From CAYJAD01 sp964370675 (lineage in GTDB: Bacteria; Desulfobacterota; Desulfovibrionia; Desulfovibrionales; Desulfovibrionaceae): 60,212 nucleotides of DNA. Positions 34,865 through 43,931 of this stretch are shown here, one piece after another. The stretch covers positions 1 through 60,212 of the forward strand of contig CAYJKC010000009.1 of the NCBI GenBank assembly GCA_964370675.1, given 5' to 3'. Numbering within the stretch: the first letter of the stretch is position 1; the number at the start of each line of letters is the position of its first letter. The notes beneath the pieces are model-generated. The model saw only the letters and a program-made list of their open reading frames with translations. It had not been told where the DNA came from and did no database searches. Both the position numbers and the translations under genes were made by a program.

Positions 34865-35710
34865 TTAATCAAAATAAGCTGTGCCTTGTGCCACCAAATT
34901 AACTTTACCACCTACAATGGCCTTTAATTGTTGTATATCCTCTTGTATATTAATCGTCAAATTTCCACCTGGTTGCTGCATAATATAACTATTACATTTT
35001 GTTTTAGAAAATAACCACAATGCTAAAGCTAATGCTCCAGAACCACAAGCATTTTCATAATGTTCCGCCCATGGCTCTTTTACAACTACAACGGGATGCA
35101 TGAAAAAAGTTTGCTCATCCTCATTATTGGAGTTTACATTGCTTGAAATATGATGCCACCAAATACAACCTACTGCTAACTCCTGTTCTAAATTATAATG
35201 TTTACGAAGTTTTGCAGCTTGATTTTGCCAATCTTTGGCACAAAATGCTATACTTCGTTCATCTATTAAAAGGTGGCTAATGCCAGGTAGTTGAACAAGG
35301 TTAATGCCTTTATCAAGCTCTTGGATGTAAGGGATGCTTGTTAATGGTACACTTAATTTTACATCATAGTCATTAACATGAGGGCTTTTTGAAATTTTTT
35401 CTACCTTAGTATGTAAAGGTTGATTGAAACCAGATGAATGCACAACACCTTGCCAAGTTGTGCTATCAGCTTGCTCTAAAGCCATGAGCAAAGCAAGACA
35501 ACGCGTTGCATTAATGCAAAATTCTCCGCCAGCCATTTCTAGTTTGCCTTTAGATATATCTATAAAACCAGCTTGTTCTGCACCAATATGGCAAGGTAAA
35601 AGACCTTTTGTGGCATATAGCATGCGCTTATTCTTACCATGGTCAAGTCCTTCAAATAGCAATGTCATATTACCGCTAGGACTTAGTTTATAAAATGGTA
35701 TGCAACTCAT
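34865..35710 (-). CDS. DapF-fold racemase resembling CntK histidine racemase
   Basis: PLP-independent two-cysteine epimerase of 281 residues. Cys65 lies in AGGEFCINATR and Cys222 in ENACGSGALAL. The N-terminus KLSPSGNMTLLFEG, EQAGFID, QQPGGNLTINI and the end VAQGTAYFD resemble Staphylococcus CntK (as I recall it: NPSGNMTILV, SGNEFCGNAT, ENSCGSG) more than DapF, whose first cysteine lies in CGNGxR. CntK makes D-histidine for opine metallophores. DapF remains the alternative. No ribosome-binding site; a TATAAT sits 9 nt before the ATG, so the transcript may be leaderless. First gene of a four-gene operon. Confidence 0.75.
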   Translation of the reverse strand: MSCIPFYKLSPSGNMTLLFEGLDHGKNKRMLYATKGLLPCHIGAEQAGFIDISKGKLEMAGGEFCINATRCLALLMALEQADSTTWQGVVHSSGFNQPLHTKVEKISKSPHVNDYDVKLSVPLTSIPYIQELDKGINLVQLPGISHLLIDERSIAFCAKDWQNQAAKLRKHYNLEQELAVGCIWWHHISSNVNSNNEDEQTFFMHPVVVVKEPWAEHYENACGSGALALALWLFSKTKCNSYIMQQPGGNLTINIQEDIQQLKAIVGGKVNLVAQGTAYFD

Positions 35711-35900
35711 GTTTTAAGTATTATATTTTTAAGAATAAACGTCAACTAAACACTTTTTGTAAGCGCTGCTAAAAAAGCTCTAGCTTGCCAATGTCATATG
35801 GCATATGTTAAAAAGCATTGAAACGATAGTAATTTTATTTTAACTAAAACAAAAATTGCATAAAATTAAATTCTTATAAATAATATGTCAGGGGGAGAAT

Positions 35901-36902
35901 ATGAAAGCATGCAAAATTATTAATTTGATGATTTGTCTAGTACTGGTTTTTTGTGCTGAAAGCATGGCTGCTGGTGTCATGTGTGGCAAAAAAATTAATA
36001 GCTTTGATTTTGTGGTAGATTACTCTGGTTCCATGATGATGCAAAGTGCGGAAATAGGAGAACCAAAGATTGACATTGCCAAAATAGTACTAGCGCGCAT
36101 TAATTCTATTATCCCTGCTTTAGATTATTATGGGGGTATGCACACTCTTGCTCCGGCTATTACCATGCTAAATCAAGGCCCTTGGGACCGCAACAGCATG
36201 AATGAAAGCATCTCAAGAATTAATGATGACTTGCCTATTTTTGGCAGACTTACCCCCATGGGTACAGGTTTAAAGGGTTATGAACCTTGGATTTCTAGCA
36301 TGAACCGCAATGCAGCATTAATTATTGCCACCGACGGAGGCAATAATCGAGGTCTTGGCTTAGTGGATGTGGTTAAAGATATTTATGCTAATCAGCGCGA
36401 TTTAGTGGTGCATATTATTTCCTTTGCGCAGACCCGAGAAGAAAGAGATGTTATAGCCCAAATTGCTACCCTTAACCCTCATACCTTGGTGGCAGATGGC
36501 ATTAAGCTTGCCTCTGACGATAGAGCACTTGAGCAATTTGCCACTGATGTTTGGTGCGACCAAACAGAAGAAGTTATTGTGCTGCGCGGTGTAAATTTTG
36601 CTTTTGACTCTTCAAACTTAGATCATAATGCACAAAACATTCTTAACGAAGTGGCAAATATTATTAAAGTTAATCCTGGTAAACGCATTATGCTTGGCGG
36701 TTGGACTGATATAGTTGGGGATAAAAGCTATAATATGACTTTATCGCAAAATCGTGCCAATGCAGTAAAAAACTATCTTTCAGCGCAAGGTATTCCTGCT
36801 AGTCGTATGGATGCTGTGGGACACGGTATTTCGCACAAGTATAACAATAATACTAAGGAAGGGCGTTATTTAAATAGGCGTGTGGAAATTTCTTTTGAAT
36901 AA
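35901..36902 (+). CDS. Exported VWA-OmpA family protein
   Basis: A 333-residue precursor with a signal peptide (IINLMICLVLVFCAESMAAG). A von Willebrand A domain (about 35-215) has the MIDAS motif DYSGSM and a later IIATDGGNN. The C-terminal OmpA peptidoglycan-binding domain (about 228-333) contains VNFAFDSSNLDHNAQ and ends NTKEGRYLNRRVEISF. It probably sits in the periplasm attached to the cell wall and binds a partner through metal. GGGGG lies upstream of the ATG. Confidence 0.9.
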   Translation: MKACKIINLMICLVLVFCAESMAAGVMCGKKINSFDFVVDYSGSMMMQSAEIGEPKIDIAKIVLARINSIIPALDYYGGMHTLAPAITMLNQGPWDRNSMNESISRINDDLPIFGRLTPMGTGLKGYEPWISSMNRNAALIIATDGGNNRGLGLVDVVKDIYANQRDLVVHIISFAQTREERDVIAQIATLNPHTLVADGIKLASDDRALEQFATDVWCDQTEEVIVLRGVNFAFDSSNLDHNAQNILNEVANIIKVNPGKRIMLGGWTDIVGDKSYNMTLSQNRANAVKNYLSAQGIPASRMDAVGHGISHKYNNNTKEGRYLNRRVEISFE

Positions 36903-36951
36903 TTAAACCATAGAATTGATAATATTTATTTTTATAAAAGTGCGTAAAAAC

Positions 36952-37371
36952 ATGAATAATAGACGTTTTATAAATGCCTTATGCCTCATAGCTCTTATAA
37001 TTTGCTTTATGCCACAAGAGCTGATGGCTGAAGAATCACAGCAAGTAATACAACAAAAACTCAACACTATAGCGCAAAATATAGTACAAAATGCCGCCAG
37101 CAGCATCACTCCATCCAAAGCAAATAAAGCTGTGCGCAAAGAAAATAATTATTTTGTGGCAAGCTATGTGGAGGTTGATGCCCATAGCCTAAGAACTGAG
37201 CTTCGCCCAAGCGAAAGAGCTGGGCATTATGTAGGTTTAATTAAATATGTTGAATATTTTTATGAATGCCAAGGTGCTTCAAAGCAGGCTGCTTTAAATG
37301 CTAGTTGTGTCACCGTAAAAAGTAGGCGTTTAACGGAAATTATATCTTACGACGGTAAATGGCATCATTAA
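36952..37371 (+). CDS. Small hypothetical exported protein
   Basis: A 139-residue precursor with a signal peptide (ALCLIALIICFMPQELMAEE). The mature part has a helical, Gln-rich N-terminus and a C-terminal region with RTELRPSERAGHYVGLIKYV and two Cys. It follows the VWA-OmpA gene by 49 nt and may be co-transcribed. I chose the ATG at 36952; a TTG start at 36916 lacks support. No family recognised. Confidence 0.75.
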   Translation: MNNRRFINALCLIALIICFMPQELMAEESQQVIQQKLNTIAQNIVQNAASSITPSKANKAVRKENNYFVASYVEVDAHSLRTELRPSERAGHYVGLIKYVEYFYECQGASKQAALNASCVTVKSRRLTEIISYDGKWHH

Positions 37372-37437
37372 ATTTTTGCAGCTCCAACGTGCATTTTATG
37401 AATTATATTATCATCTTTTGCGCTTATTAAAGCACTC

Positions 37438-37466
37438 TTGATTGCTTTCATATATATTGTTAGTAT
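37438..37466 (+). promoter_or_regulatory. Promoter giving a leaderless glycosyltransferase mRNA
   Basis: TTGATT (37438-37443), a 17-bp spacer and TAGTAT (37461-37466) end only 6 nt before the ATG at 37473. Transcription should begin at or next to the start codon, and there is no Shine-Dalgarno sequence. Confidence 0.5.
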
Positions 37467-37472
37467 GTTCCC

Positions 37473-38525
37473 ATGACGAAAAAACTTGCTATATTTCTTC
37501 CTCCATTACAGAGTGTTAGTGGTGGTTTTGCTGTGCTTGTTAATCTTGCTAAGCATTTAGCCAGTGCTGGTTATGATGTTTGCTTTGTGGTCAAAGAAGG
37601 TGAGATGCTATATGCAAGCTACACGCAAACCTTTCCTCATATTGAAGTTCCCATAGTGTACTGGGATAATATTGTGCTTGGACCTGATTATGTTTGGATT
37701 GTGCCAGAAGGTTGGGTTAATGCGCTCTTGCTTGGGCTTAAAGCTAAGGCTCGTTGTGTAGTTTATATGCAAGCTTGGTCATTTGGGCTAAATGCCTTAC
37801 CAGGTGAAACACGCTGGGATCAGCTTGATGTTGATTTTATATATGTTTCTGACCCTGTGCGTATGTGTTTGCAAACTATCACTGGTAAGGATGGTCCTGT
37901 TTTGCGCCCCGGTATTGATTCTAAGCTTTTTTACCCTACAGCAATGTCAGATGATCCAGTTAAAAATCCCATTCGTATTGCTTGGATGCCGCGCAAAAAT
38001 AAAGTTTTTTCCGACTTAATTCAACATGCCTTGCAAGATCGCCTTGCACGTTTAAATCCGCATATACGCATACAATGGGTGCGTTTACAGCATTTATCTC
38101 ACGCAGAAGTGGCTGAAACATTGCGCACTTGTCATATTTTTTTAGCAACAGGTTTTCCAGAAGGCTGCCCTCTACCTCCCTTAGAGGCCATGGCGTCTGG
38201 CTGTATGGTGGTTGGTTTTGGTGGACTTGGTGGTTGGGATTATATGCGTCAAGCGCGCTTTATAAGTGATGAGGCAATGCCCTATCTATATGAACCATGG
38301 TTTAGTTTACGCAAAACTTCTTTTGAGGGTAATGGTTTATATGTAGCAGATGCTGATGTGCTTGGTGCAACTCTTGCTCTTGAGCAGGCTTGTCTTTTAT
38401 TGCACACTGGTGGACCAAAGCTTGGTACTTTGCGCGAAAATCTTCTTAACACTGCCAAGGATTATTCTTTGGAAAATCAAGCAACTAATATATTAAATTT
38501 AGTAACAAATTATTATTCACAATAA
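37473..38525 (+). CDS. Glycosyltransferase (GT4-like)
   Basis: A 350-residue GT-B-fold glycosyltransferase. The N-terminal domain starts KLAIFLPPLQSVSGGFAVLV with the Gly-rich acceptor-side loop; the C-terminal nucleotide-sugar domain has the GT4 motif FPEGCPLPPLEAMASG near 225-245. Donor and acceptor are unknown; a role in surface polysaccharide or protein glycosylation is possible. It is followed 12 nt later by tatD, which may be co-transcribed. It shows the leaderless-type promoter described at 37438. Confidence 0.85.
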   Translation: MTKKLAIFLPPLQSVSGGFAVLVNLAKHLASAGYDVCFVVKEGEMLYASYTQTFPHIEVPIVYWDNIVLGPDYVWIVPEGWVNALLLGLKAKARCVVYMQAWSFGLNALPGETRWDQLDVDFIYVSDPVRMCLQTITGKDGPVLRPGIDSKLFYPTAMSDDPVKNPIRIAWMPRKNKVFSDLIQHALQDRLARLNPHIRIQWVRLQHLSHAEVAETLRTCHIFLATGFPEGCPLPPLEAMASGCMVVGFGGLGGWDYMRQARFISDEAMPYLYEPWFSLRKTSFEGNGLYVADADVLGATLALEQACLLLHTGGPKLGTLRENLLNTAKDYSLENQATNILNLVTNYYSQ

Positions 38526-38537
38526 TTCGAGGTTAAT

Positions 38538-39362
38538 TTGTCGAAAAAAAAAGCCCCTGCCACCCCTCCCCAAGAATTTGCATTGCCTCTTGGTGGAGTC
38601 GATAGTCATGCTCATCTTGATTTAAAAAAATTTGACGAAGATCGAGATGTTATTATTGCACGTGCTAAAGAATGCGGCGTTTCGCATATTATAAATATTT
38701 TTCTATCCCCAGAAGCTTATGCTGAGCGCAAGCACTATTTTGAAGGGCATGAAAATATTTTTTTTAGCTTAGGTATACACCCAAGCGACGGGTTAAAATT
38801 TTCTGAGCAAACTCTACAAGCTATGCACAAGCACTTTTTAGATGATGCTCGTTTGCGTGCTGTGGGTGAAATAGGGCTCGATTTTTATTGGGATGATTGC
38901 CCCAAAGACATACAATTAGAAATTTTTGTGGCACAATTAAATCTTGCACGTGAACTAGATAAACCTGTGCTCATTCATAGCCGCGATGCCACCGATGCAA
39001 CCATTGCGCTCTTAGAAAAAGAAGGTTTTGTGGATTATCCACTACTATGGCATTGCTTTGGTGGAAATGTGGCAGAGCTTAAACGCATTGTACATAATGG
39101 TTGGTATGTGTCCATCCCCGGTGCTGTAACCTATCCTAAAAATGAAGAATTACGCGCTGCCTCTGCTATTACTCCTTTAGATAAACTTATGCTCGAAACA
39201 GATTGCCCGTATTTAGCTCCACAAGAATGGCGCGGTCAACGTAATGAACCTGCCCTAACTGTGTTTACAGCGCATTGTATAGCCAAGGCAAAAAATATGG
39301 ATCCTGCAGAACTTTGGCAACATTGCGGAGATAATGCACGCAGACTTTTTAATATTGCATAA
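38538..39362 (+). CDS. tatD: TatD-family metal-dependent hydrolase (DNase)
   Basis: Metal-dependent nuclease of the TatD family, 274 residues. Metal-binding motifs: VDSHAHLDLKKFDEDR, GEIGLDFYWD, VLIHSRDA, LLWHCFGG and LMLETDCPYLAP. The start codon is TTG at 38538, with GAGG 6 nt upstream; no ATG in the frame lies before the first motif. The first 20 residues are an unrelated Pro-rich addition. tatD here is far from tatB/tatC and is not a translocon component. Confidence 0.92.
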   Translation: MSKKKAPATPPQEFALPLGGVDSHAHLDLKKFDEDRDVIIARAKECGVSHIINIFLSPEAYAERKHYFEGHENIFFSLGIHPSDGLKFSEQTLQAMHKHFLDDARLRAVGEIGLDFYWDDCPKDIQLEIFVAQLNLARELDKPVLIHSRDATDATIALLEKEGFVDYPLLWHCFGGNVAELKRIVHNGWYVSIPGAVTYPKNEELRAASAITPLDKLMLETDCPYLAPQEWRGQRNEPALTVFTAHCIAKAKNMDPAELWQHCGDNARRLFNIA

Positions 39363-39437
39363 TATTGTTTTTACAAAATGTTGGGTGACTAACGCGATGA
39401 AACTTTATATTTAACGTGTTTAAAGTATTGCAGTAAA

Positions 39438-40859
39438 TTAATGGGCATTTAATTGTTGTGATTTTTTTATGCTAAGCCCTTTAATGGAAAGCAGAGAAAT
39501 GATTAAAGCTGTGATTATGCCCATATAGCTATAAATATTTTCGCCGCTTAAAGCTGCCGTAAGACCAAAGGCACCCCCCATACCCATGGCTAAAGTTATG
39601 CCACGCGCTCTTAAAATATAGCGTTTGTGTGCGAGCATGCCCACAAATACTGGTGTAACTATGCCACAAACATAAATATCATTGGCCATGAGTAAGAGCT
39701 GCAATATACCCTTACCGCTAAGGGCTAAAGCAACACCTCCAAGCCCGATGCATATGGTGCATAACCTACAAACTTTAACACTGTGCGTGCGCAAAACATC
39801 ATTACTGCAAATGGTTGCGGCAGTAATAAGGCTTGAATCTGCCGAAGAAATAAGCGCACTAAAAATTCCTAAGAAAGCAAGTGTGCTAGCCCAAGCTGGT
39901 AGCTCTTGCAATAAAACCGTACTAAGAACTTTTTCTGGAGCAATATTAGTTAGCTCTGGAGTGAAAGCTCGACATATAATGCCCAGAGCTACTATAAGCA
40001 TGGCTGTTAATAAAAGCCAAAATATGGCTAACATTGCACCACGTTTGGCCGTGTTAGCATCTTTTGCGCTGTATAAGCGCCCAAACAGCATGGGGCAAAC
40101 TACATAACTACCACCAACTATAAGTAAAAAATATGTAAACTTGCTAAGTGGAAATTCTGCATTAATCAATTCAAACTCTATGCTACTTAGAGGATTTTGC
40201 AGATCTGCTGTATTTATATTTATATACAGCAACCCCACGCTTACTATGAGGGCTAACATAAGCAAGGCATATTGAATAAGATCACTTTTAATAACTGCTG
40301 CTTGCCCGCCAATGCAGGCATAAATGACGACAATACTAGAACCAAGTAGCAGAGCTAATGTAGATGGCTCAAAGCTCTGCAAAGTGTTAGCAATGGGTGT
40401 TGGTAAACCGGCTATGGCTTCTGGTATGAGGGGTGAAATCAATGCTGCCATGGCGCTTAGTTGTGCAGATGTTATGGCTAACCATGCTAAAATGATAATC
40501 ACTGATGATAGCGGACGCGCTGATGGGCTTAAGAAGGTACTAATCATTTCTGGCAGAGTATATGCCCCACTTTGGCGCACTCGATGAGCTAGGAAAAATG
40601 CTAGTATAGTTAAACCGATGGCTCCAGTGCCAAGCCACCAAAAAGCTGGCATACCCACTTGCCATGCAAGGCCCGCCATGCCCAGTGTAGCAGAGCCTCC
40701 CACACATGAAGCCACTATGGAAAAGGCTACACCATTTGCCGAGCTTTGGCGATTATTCACAAAAAATGCTGTATGCATATGGGCTTTGGTACGTTCTTTT
40801 GCGTGGGACCAGAGCGAAATTAAACAAAGTAATAAGGAGTATAATAATAACCAAATCAT
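39438..40859 (-). CDS. Sodium:solute symporter family transporter, third gene of the biotin operon
   Basis: Inner-membrane Na+-coupled importer of the SSS family, 473 residues and about 13 membrane segments. Diagnostic blocks: SIVASCVGGSATLGMAGLAW, the helix-5 region, GGSYVVCPMLFGRLYSA, and SSADSSLITAATICSND in helix 8, which holds the sodium-site Ser/Ser. Its ATG overlaps the bioDA stop by 4 nt. The family includes pantothenate carrier PanF and the human biotin transporter SLC5A6, so import of biotin, a precursor or a related vitamin is plausible. Proline or another solute is also possible. Confidence 0.85.
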   Translation of the reverse strand: MIWLLLYSLLLCLISLWSHAKERTKAHMHTAFFVNNRQSSANGVAFSIVASCVGGSATLGMAGLAWQVGMPAFWWLGTGAIGLTILAFFLAHRVRQSGAYTLPEMISTFLSPSARPLSSVIIILAWLAITSAQLSAMAALISPLIPEAIAGLPTPIANTLQSFEPSTLALLLGSSIVVIYACIGGQAAVIKSDLIQYALLMLALIVSVGLLYININTADLQNPLSSIEFELINAEFPLSKFTYFLLIVGGSYVVCPMLFGRLYSAKDANTAKRGAMLAIFWLLLTAMLIVALGIICRAFTPELTNIAPEKVLSTVLLQELPAWASTLAFLGIFSALISSADSSLITAATICSNDVLRTHSVKVCRLCTICIGLGGVALALSGKGILQLLLMANDIYVCGIVTPVFVGMLAHKRYILRARGITLAMGMGGAFGLTAALSGENIYSYMGIITALIISLLSIKGLSIKKSQQLNAH

Positions 40860-42982
40860 AATTTATGTACCTTAAGTTTAATGGCTAAAGTTATGGATTG
40901 AGTTAATTTTTTAATGTCAGCATGACTAGCAATATAGGGTGGCATAATGTAGATAAGCTTTGCAAAGGGTCTAATCCAAACATTATTTTGCACAAAAAAA
41001 TCTTGCAGAGCGGCAACATTAACATTTTCATGCATTTCTACCACTCCAATGGCACCCAAGACGCGCACATGGGCAACACCTTCTAAGCTTTTGCATGGCG
41101 CAAGACCTTGCTTCAATTCTTTTTCAATGCTTGCTACTTGTTCTTTCCAAGTATGGTTTGCAAAAATATTTAAGGATGCTTGTGCCACAGCGCAGGCAAG
41201 AGCATTGGCCATAAAGGTTGGACCATGCATAAAAACTTGCTCGTTGGCGCAAATATTTTCTGCCACCTCTTCTGTGCAAATGGTGGCTGCAAGGCTCATA
41301 AAACCTCCAGTCAATGCCTTTCCCACACAACAAATATCCGGAGTAATGTTTGTCCAATTGGCCGCAAACATTTTGCCAGTGCGTCCAAAACCTGTAGCAA
41401 TTTCATCAAATATAAGTAACACATCATGAGCGTTGCAGAGTTCTTCCACTCTTTGCAAATAGCGTGGGTCATAAAACCACATTCCTCCTGCTCCTTGAAC
41501 AATAGGCTCTATAATAAAGGCGGCTAGTTTATTGCCATATTGTTTGAAGGCATTTTCCAATGGCTCTAGGCAGGTTTCGTCAAAGGCAGTGTTCATGGTG
41601 CCATCAAAAGCACATTCAGGGCGTGGAATAAAAATATGCTGTGCTAGTACATGGTTAAAAAGAGTATGCATGCCATTAACAGGGTCGCACACACTCATGG
41701 CACCTAGGGTATCACCATAATAGCCTCCACGTGGGCTAAGAAAAAGGGTGCGCTGTTTTTGTGCGCGCCCATGTTGATATTGCATGGCCATTTTCATGGC
41801 TACTTCCACAGCAACGGAGCCTGAGTCAGACCAGAAAATTCGCTTAAGCTTTTTTTGGCTTGCAGTATTATTGAGCAGTAATTGAAGAAGAGTTTGAGCA
41901 GCTTTTATGGCTGGTTCATGGGTTAAGCCTCCAAACATTACATGGGGCATTTTATCAATTTGATCCTTGGCTGCTTGAATAAGTTTTGCATTGCCATAAC
42001 CATGTGCAGCACACCACCAAGATGACATGCCGTCAATAAGCGGCTCTGCTTTATTTTGTAAAAAAATATGCATACCCTGAGTATGCGTTACCTCATATAC
42101 AGGCAGTGGATTTATGCTTGAAGTATATGGGTGCCAAAGATGAGCTTTGTCAAAATCAAGTATGGTAGATGAAGAAGAAATATGACTTCTTTTCTCTGTA
42201 TTTGTTTTCCAAATGTTAACCAATTGTGCAGCCAGTAAGGCTAATGCCTTGGTGCCTTTTGCCCAAACCTTAGGGTTAATTTCTGGGTGCGAAAATTCAG
42301 CCATGTAGGGTAGGGAGTAAATGGGTATTTTAGGCGCATGTTTTGCAATGGTTTTAATATTATCTGCTTTAATTAATAGGTCATTCTCATCTGTTTCAGT
42401 GCAGATAATGGCAGCAATGGTTAAATTGTGGGTTTGTAAGGCATCAATGCTAAGTAGGGTATGATTTATTGCTCCAAGAGTATTTTGCATAACCAAGATA
42501 ATTGGCAAACCTAGGCTTTGCATAAGGTCAAGCATAGTTTCTTGATCATTTAGTGGCACATACACTCCGCCAGCACCTTCAATGAGCATGGGGCAATGCT
42601 CTATGTTCATGCTCAAATGCAATATCTCGCGGTAAAGATCTGAGATACTAAGATTAATACACTCTTGCTCACTGGCTAAATGTGGAGATGCCGGCATGGC
42701 AAAGTGGTGTAAAGTCTTAGGAGTAAATGCAGAAGGAGTTTCAAGTGGCATATGCTTTAAGGCCTCTGCATATATGGCGCAGTCGCCTATATATTGATTT
42801 GCTTGCGCGGCATCGTGAGCTACAGTTCCAGTTTGTATTGGTTTAACAGCTAGATAACCTTGAAAGTCCTTATGATGCAAGGACCATAAAACATGGTTAA
42901 GAGCAGCAGTAACAATACTTTTGCCAATGCCAGTTCCTGTACCGGTGATGAAAACTCCTTGTAGGGGATTAAGTGCTTGCAT
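40856..42982 (-). CDS. bioDA: Fused dethiobiotin synthetase/DAPA aminotransferase (BioD-BioA)
   Basis: Two successive biotin steps in one 708-residue chain. The BioD half (1-235) has the P-loop GTGTGIGKS at 14-22 and IEGAGGVYVPL. The BioA half (about 275-708) has HLWHPYTSS and SSWWCAAHGYGN. It also has FDEIATGFGR and the PLP lysine K555 in CVGKALTGG. Gene fusion in this order places the later enzyme first. The start overlaps bioB by 14 nt. No bioF is present here. Confidence 0.95.
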   Translation of the reverse strand: MQALNPLQGVFITGTGTGIGKSIVTAALNHVLWSLHHKDFQGYLAVKPIQTGTVAHDAAQANQYIGDCAIYAEALKHMPLETPSAFTPKTLHHFAMPASPHLASEQECINLSISDLYREILHLSMNIEHCPMLIEGAGGVYVPLNDQETMLDLMQSLGLPIILVMQNTLGAINHTLLSIDALQTHNLTIAAIICTETDENDLLIKADNIKTIAKHAPKIPIYSLPYMAEFSHPEINPKVWAKGTKALALLAAQLVNIWKTNTEKRSHISSSSTILDFDKAHLWHPYTSSINPLPVYEVTHTQGMHIFLQNKAEPLIDGMSSWWCAAHGYGNAKLIQAAKDQIDKMPHVMFGGLTHEPAIKAAQTLLQLLLNNTASQKKLKRIFWSDSGSVAVEVAMKMAMQYQHGRAQKQRTLFLSPRGGYYGDTLGAMSVCDPVNGMHTLFNHVLAQHIFIPRPECAFDGTMNTAFDETCLEPLENAFKQYGNKLAAFIIEPIVQGAGGMWFYDPRYLQRVEELCNAHDVLLIFDEIATGFGRTGKMFAANWTNITPDICCVGKALTGGFMSLAATICTEEVAENICANEQVFMHGPTFMANALACAVAQASLNIFANHTWKEQVASIEKELKQGLAPCKSLEGVAHVRVLGAIGVVEMHENVNVAALQDFFVQNNVWIRPFAKLIYIMPPYIASHADIKKLTQSITLAIKLKVHKL

Positions 42983-43910
42983 CAGTAATAATTTCCAAGT
43001 TTTGAGCTTTAATCATGGTACAATCTTCATCAATGCCCATGCCCTTAGTGGTTAAGTAATTGCCAGTCATCAGAGCATTGGCGCCGGCGGCAAAAATTTC
43101 GTGTTGCCTTTGGGCTAAAACTAAGGGGCGACCTCCGCAAATGCGCAAGCTTGCACTAGGTAATATATGGCGAAAAATGGCAATAATACGCAAAGCTTCA
43201 CTGGCTTCTAGGGGGCGTTGCTTTTGTAGTGGTGTGCCAACATGCGGATGCAAAAAATTAATGGGAACATGCTTTATGTTGTTATCTCTCAAGGATATGG
43301 CAAAATTTATGCGATCTTCCCAGCTTTCACCTAAACCAAAAAGCCCTCCGCAACATACACTTAATGTTGCTTGTTTGGCGCGTTTAACCGTGTTTAGGCG
43401 TTCATCCCAAGTTTGGGTGCTACATAGCTTGGCATAGAATGCGCTACTTGTTTCTAAATTATGATGGTAGCGTGTAAGACCTACAGATTTAAGGTAATTA
43501 AGTGCGCTGTCATTTAACTTGCCAAGAGATGCACAAAGTTTTCCTTGCCACTGCTTGGGTAGATTTTCAAGGATTTTTGCTATGCTTTTTATATGCTTAT
43601 CTTGTAAAGCTCCGCCACTGGTTACAATGCCCACACGGCGTAAAGGGTAATTTGTTAGTATATCAAGACGTTCTAAAATTTCTTCTTGGCTAAGCAGGTC
43701 AAAGCTTGGAGCATTGGCATTGTGGTGTATGCTTTGGGCACAAAAAGCGCAATCCATGGAGCATTGTCCACTGCGTGCATTTATTATGGCACATAGCTCT
43801 ACTTTATTGCCAAAGTGATGTTGGCGTAATTTTGAAGCAGTGCTAAATAATTCGTGTTCAGGACAGTGCACAAGCTCCAGGGCTTGTTCCTTAGTATAAA
43901 CATGGTTCAT
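42969..43910 (-). CDS. bioB: Biotin synthase
   Basis: Radical-SAM enzyme that inserts sulfur into dethiobiotin. The 313-residue protein has the [4Fe-4S] triad C50, C54 and C57 in SGQCSMDCAFCAQS. Other blocks are NLETSSAFYAKLCSTQTWDER and NFLHPHVGTPLQ; CGGRPLV includes the second-cluster region. I chose the ATG at 43910 over the TTG at 43916. It follows the FAD/Fe-S gene by 21 nt and leads bioDA. Confidence 0.95.
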   Translation of the reverse strand: MNHVYTKEQALELVHCPEHELFSTASKLRQHHFGNKVELCAIINARSGQCSMDCAFCAQSIHHNANAPSFDLLSQEEILERLDILTNYPLRRVGIVTSGGALQDKHIKSIAKILENLPKQWQGKLCASLGKLNDSALNYLKSVGLTRYHHNLETSSAFYAKLCSTQTWDERLNTVKRAKQATLSVCCGGLFGLGESWEDRINFAISLRDNNIKHVPINFLHPHVGTPLQKQRPLEASEALRIIAIFRHILPSASLRICGGRPLVLAQRQHEIFAAGANALMTGNYLTTKGMGIDEDCTMIKAQNLEIITDAST

Positions 43911-43931
43911 GAACAAACACTTAAAAATGCT

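Noticed and set aside
34865..35710. Plain diaminopimelate epimerase (dapF)
   Set aside because: The first-cysteine motif and N-terminus fit CntK better; DapF is kept as the alternative in the annotation.
35711..35900. Cobalamin riboswitch upstream of the racemase/cbiD operon
   Set aside because: The 190-nt region is AT-rich and lacks the B12 box and the expected stems.
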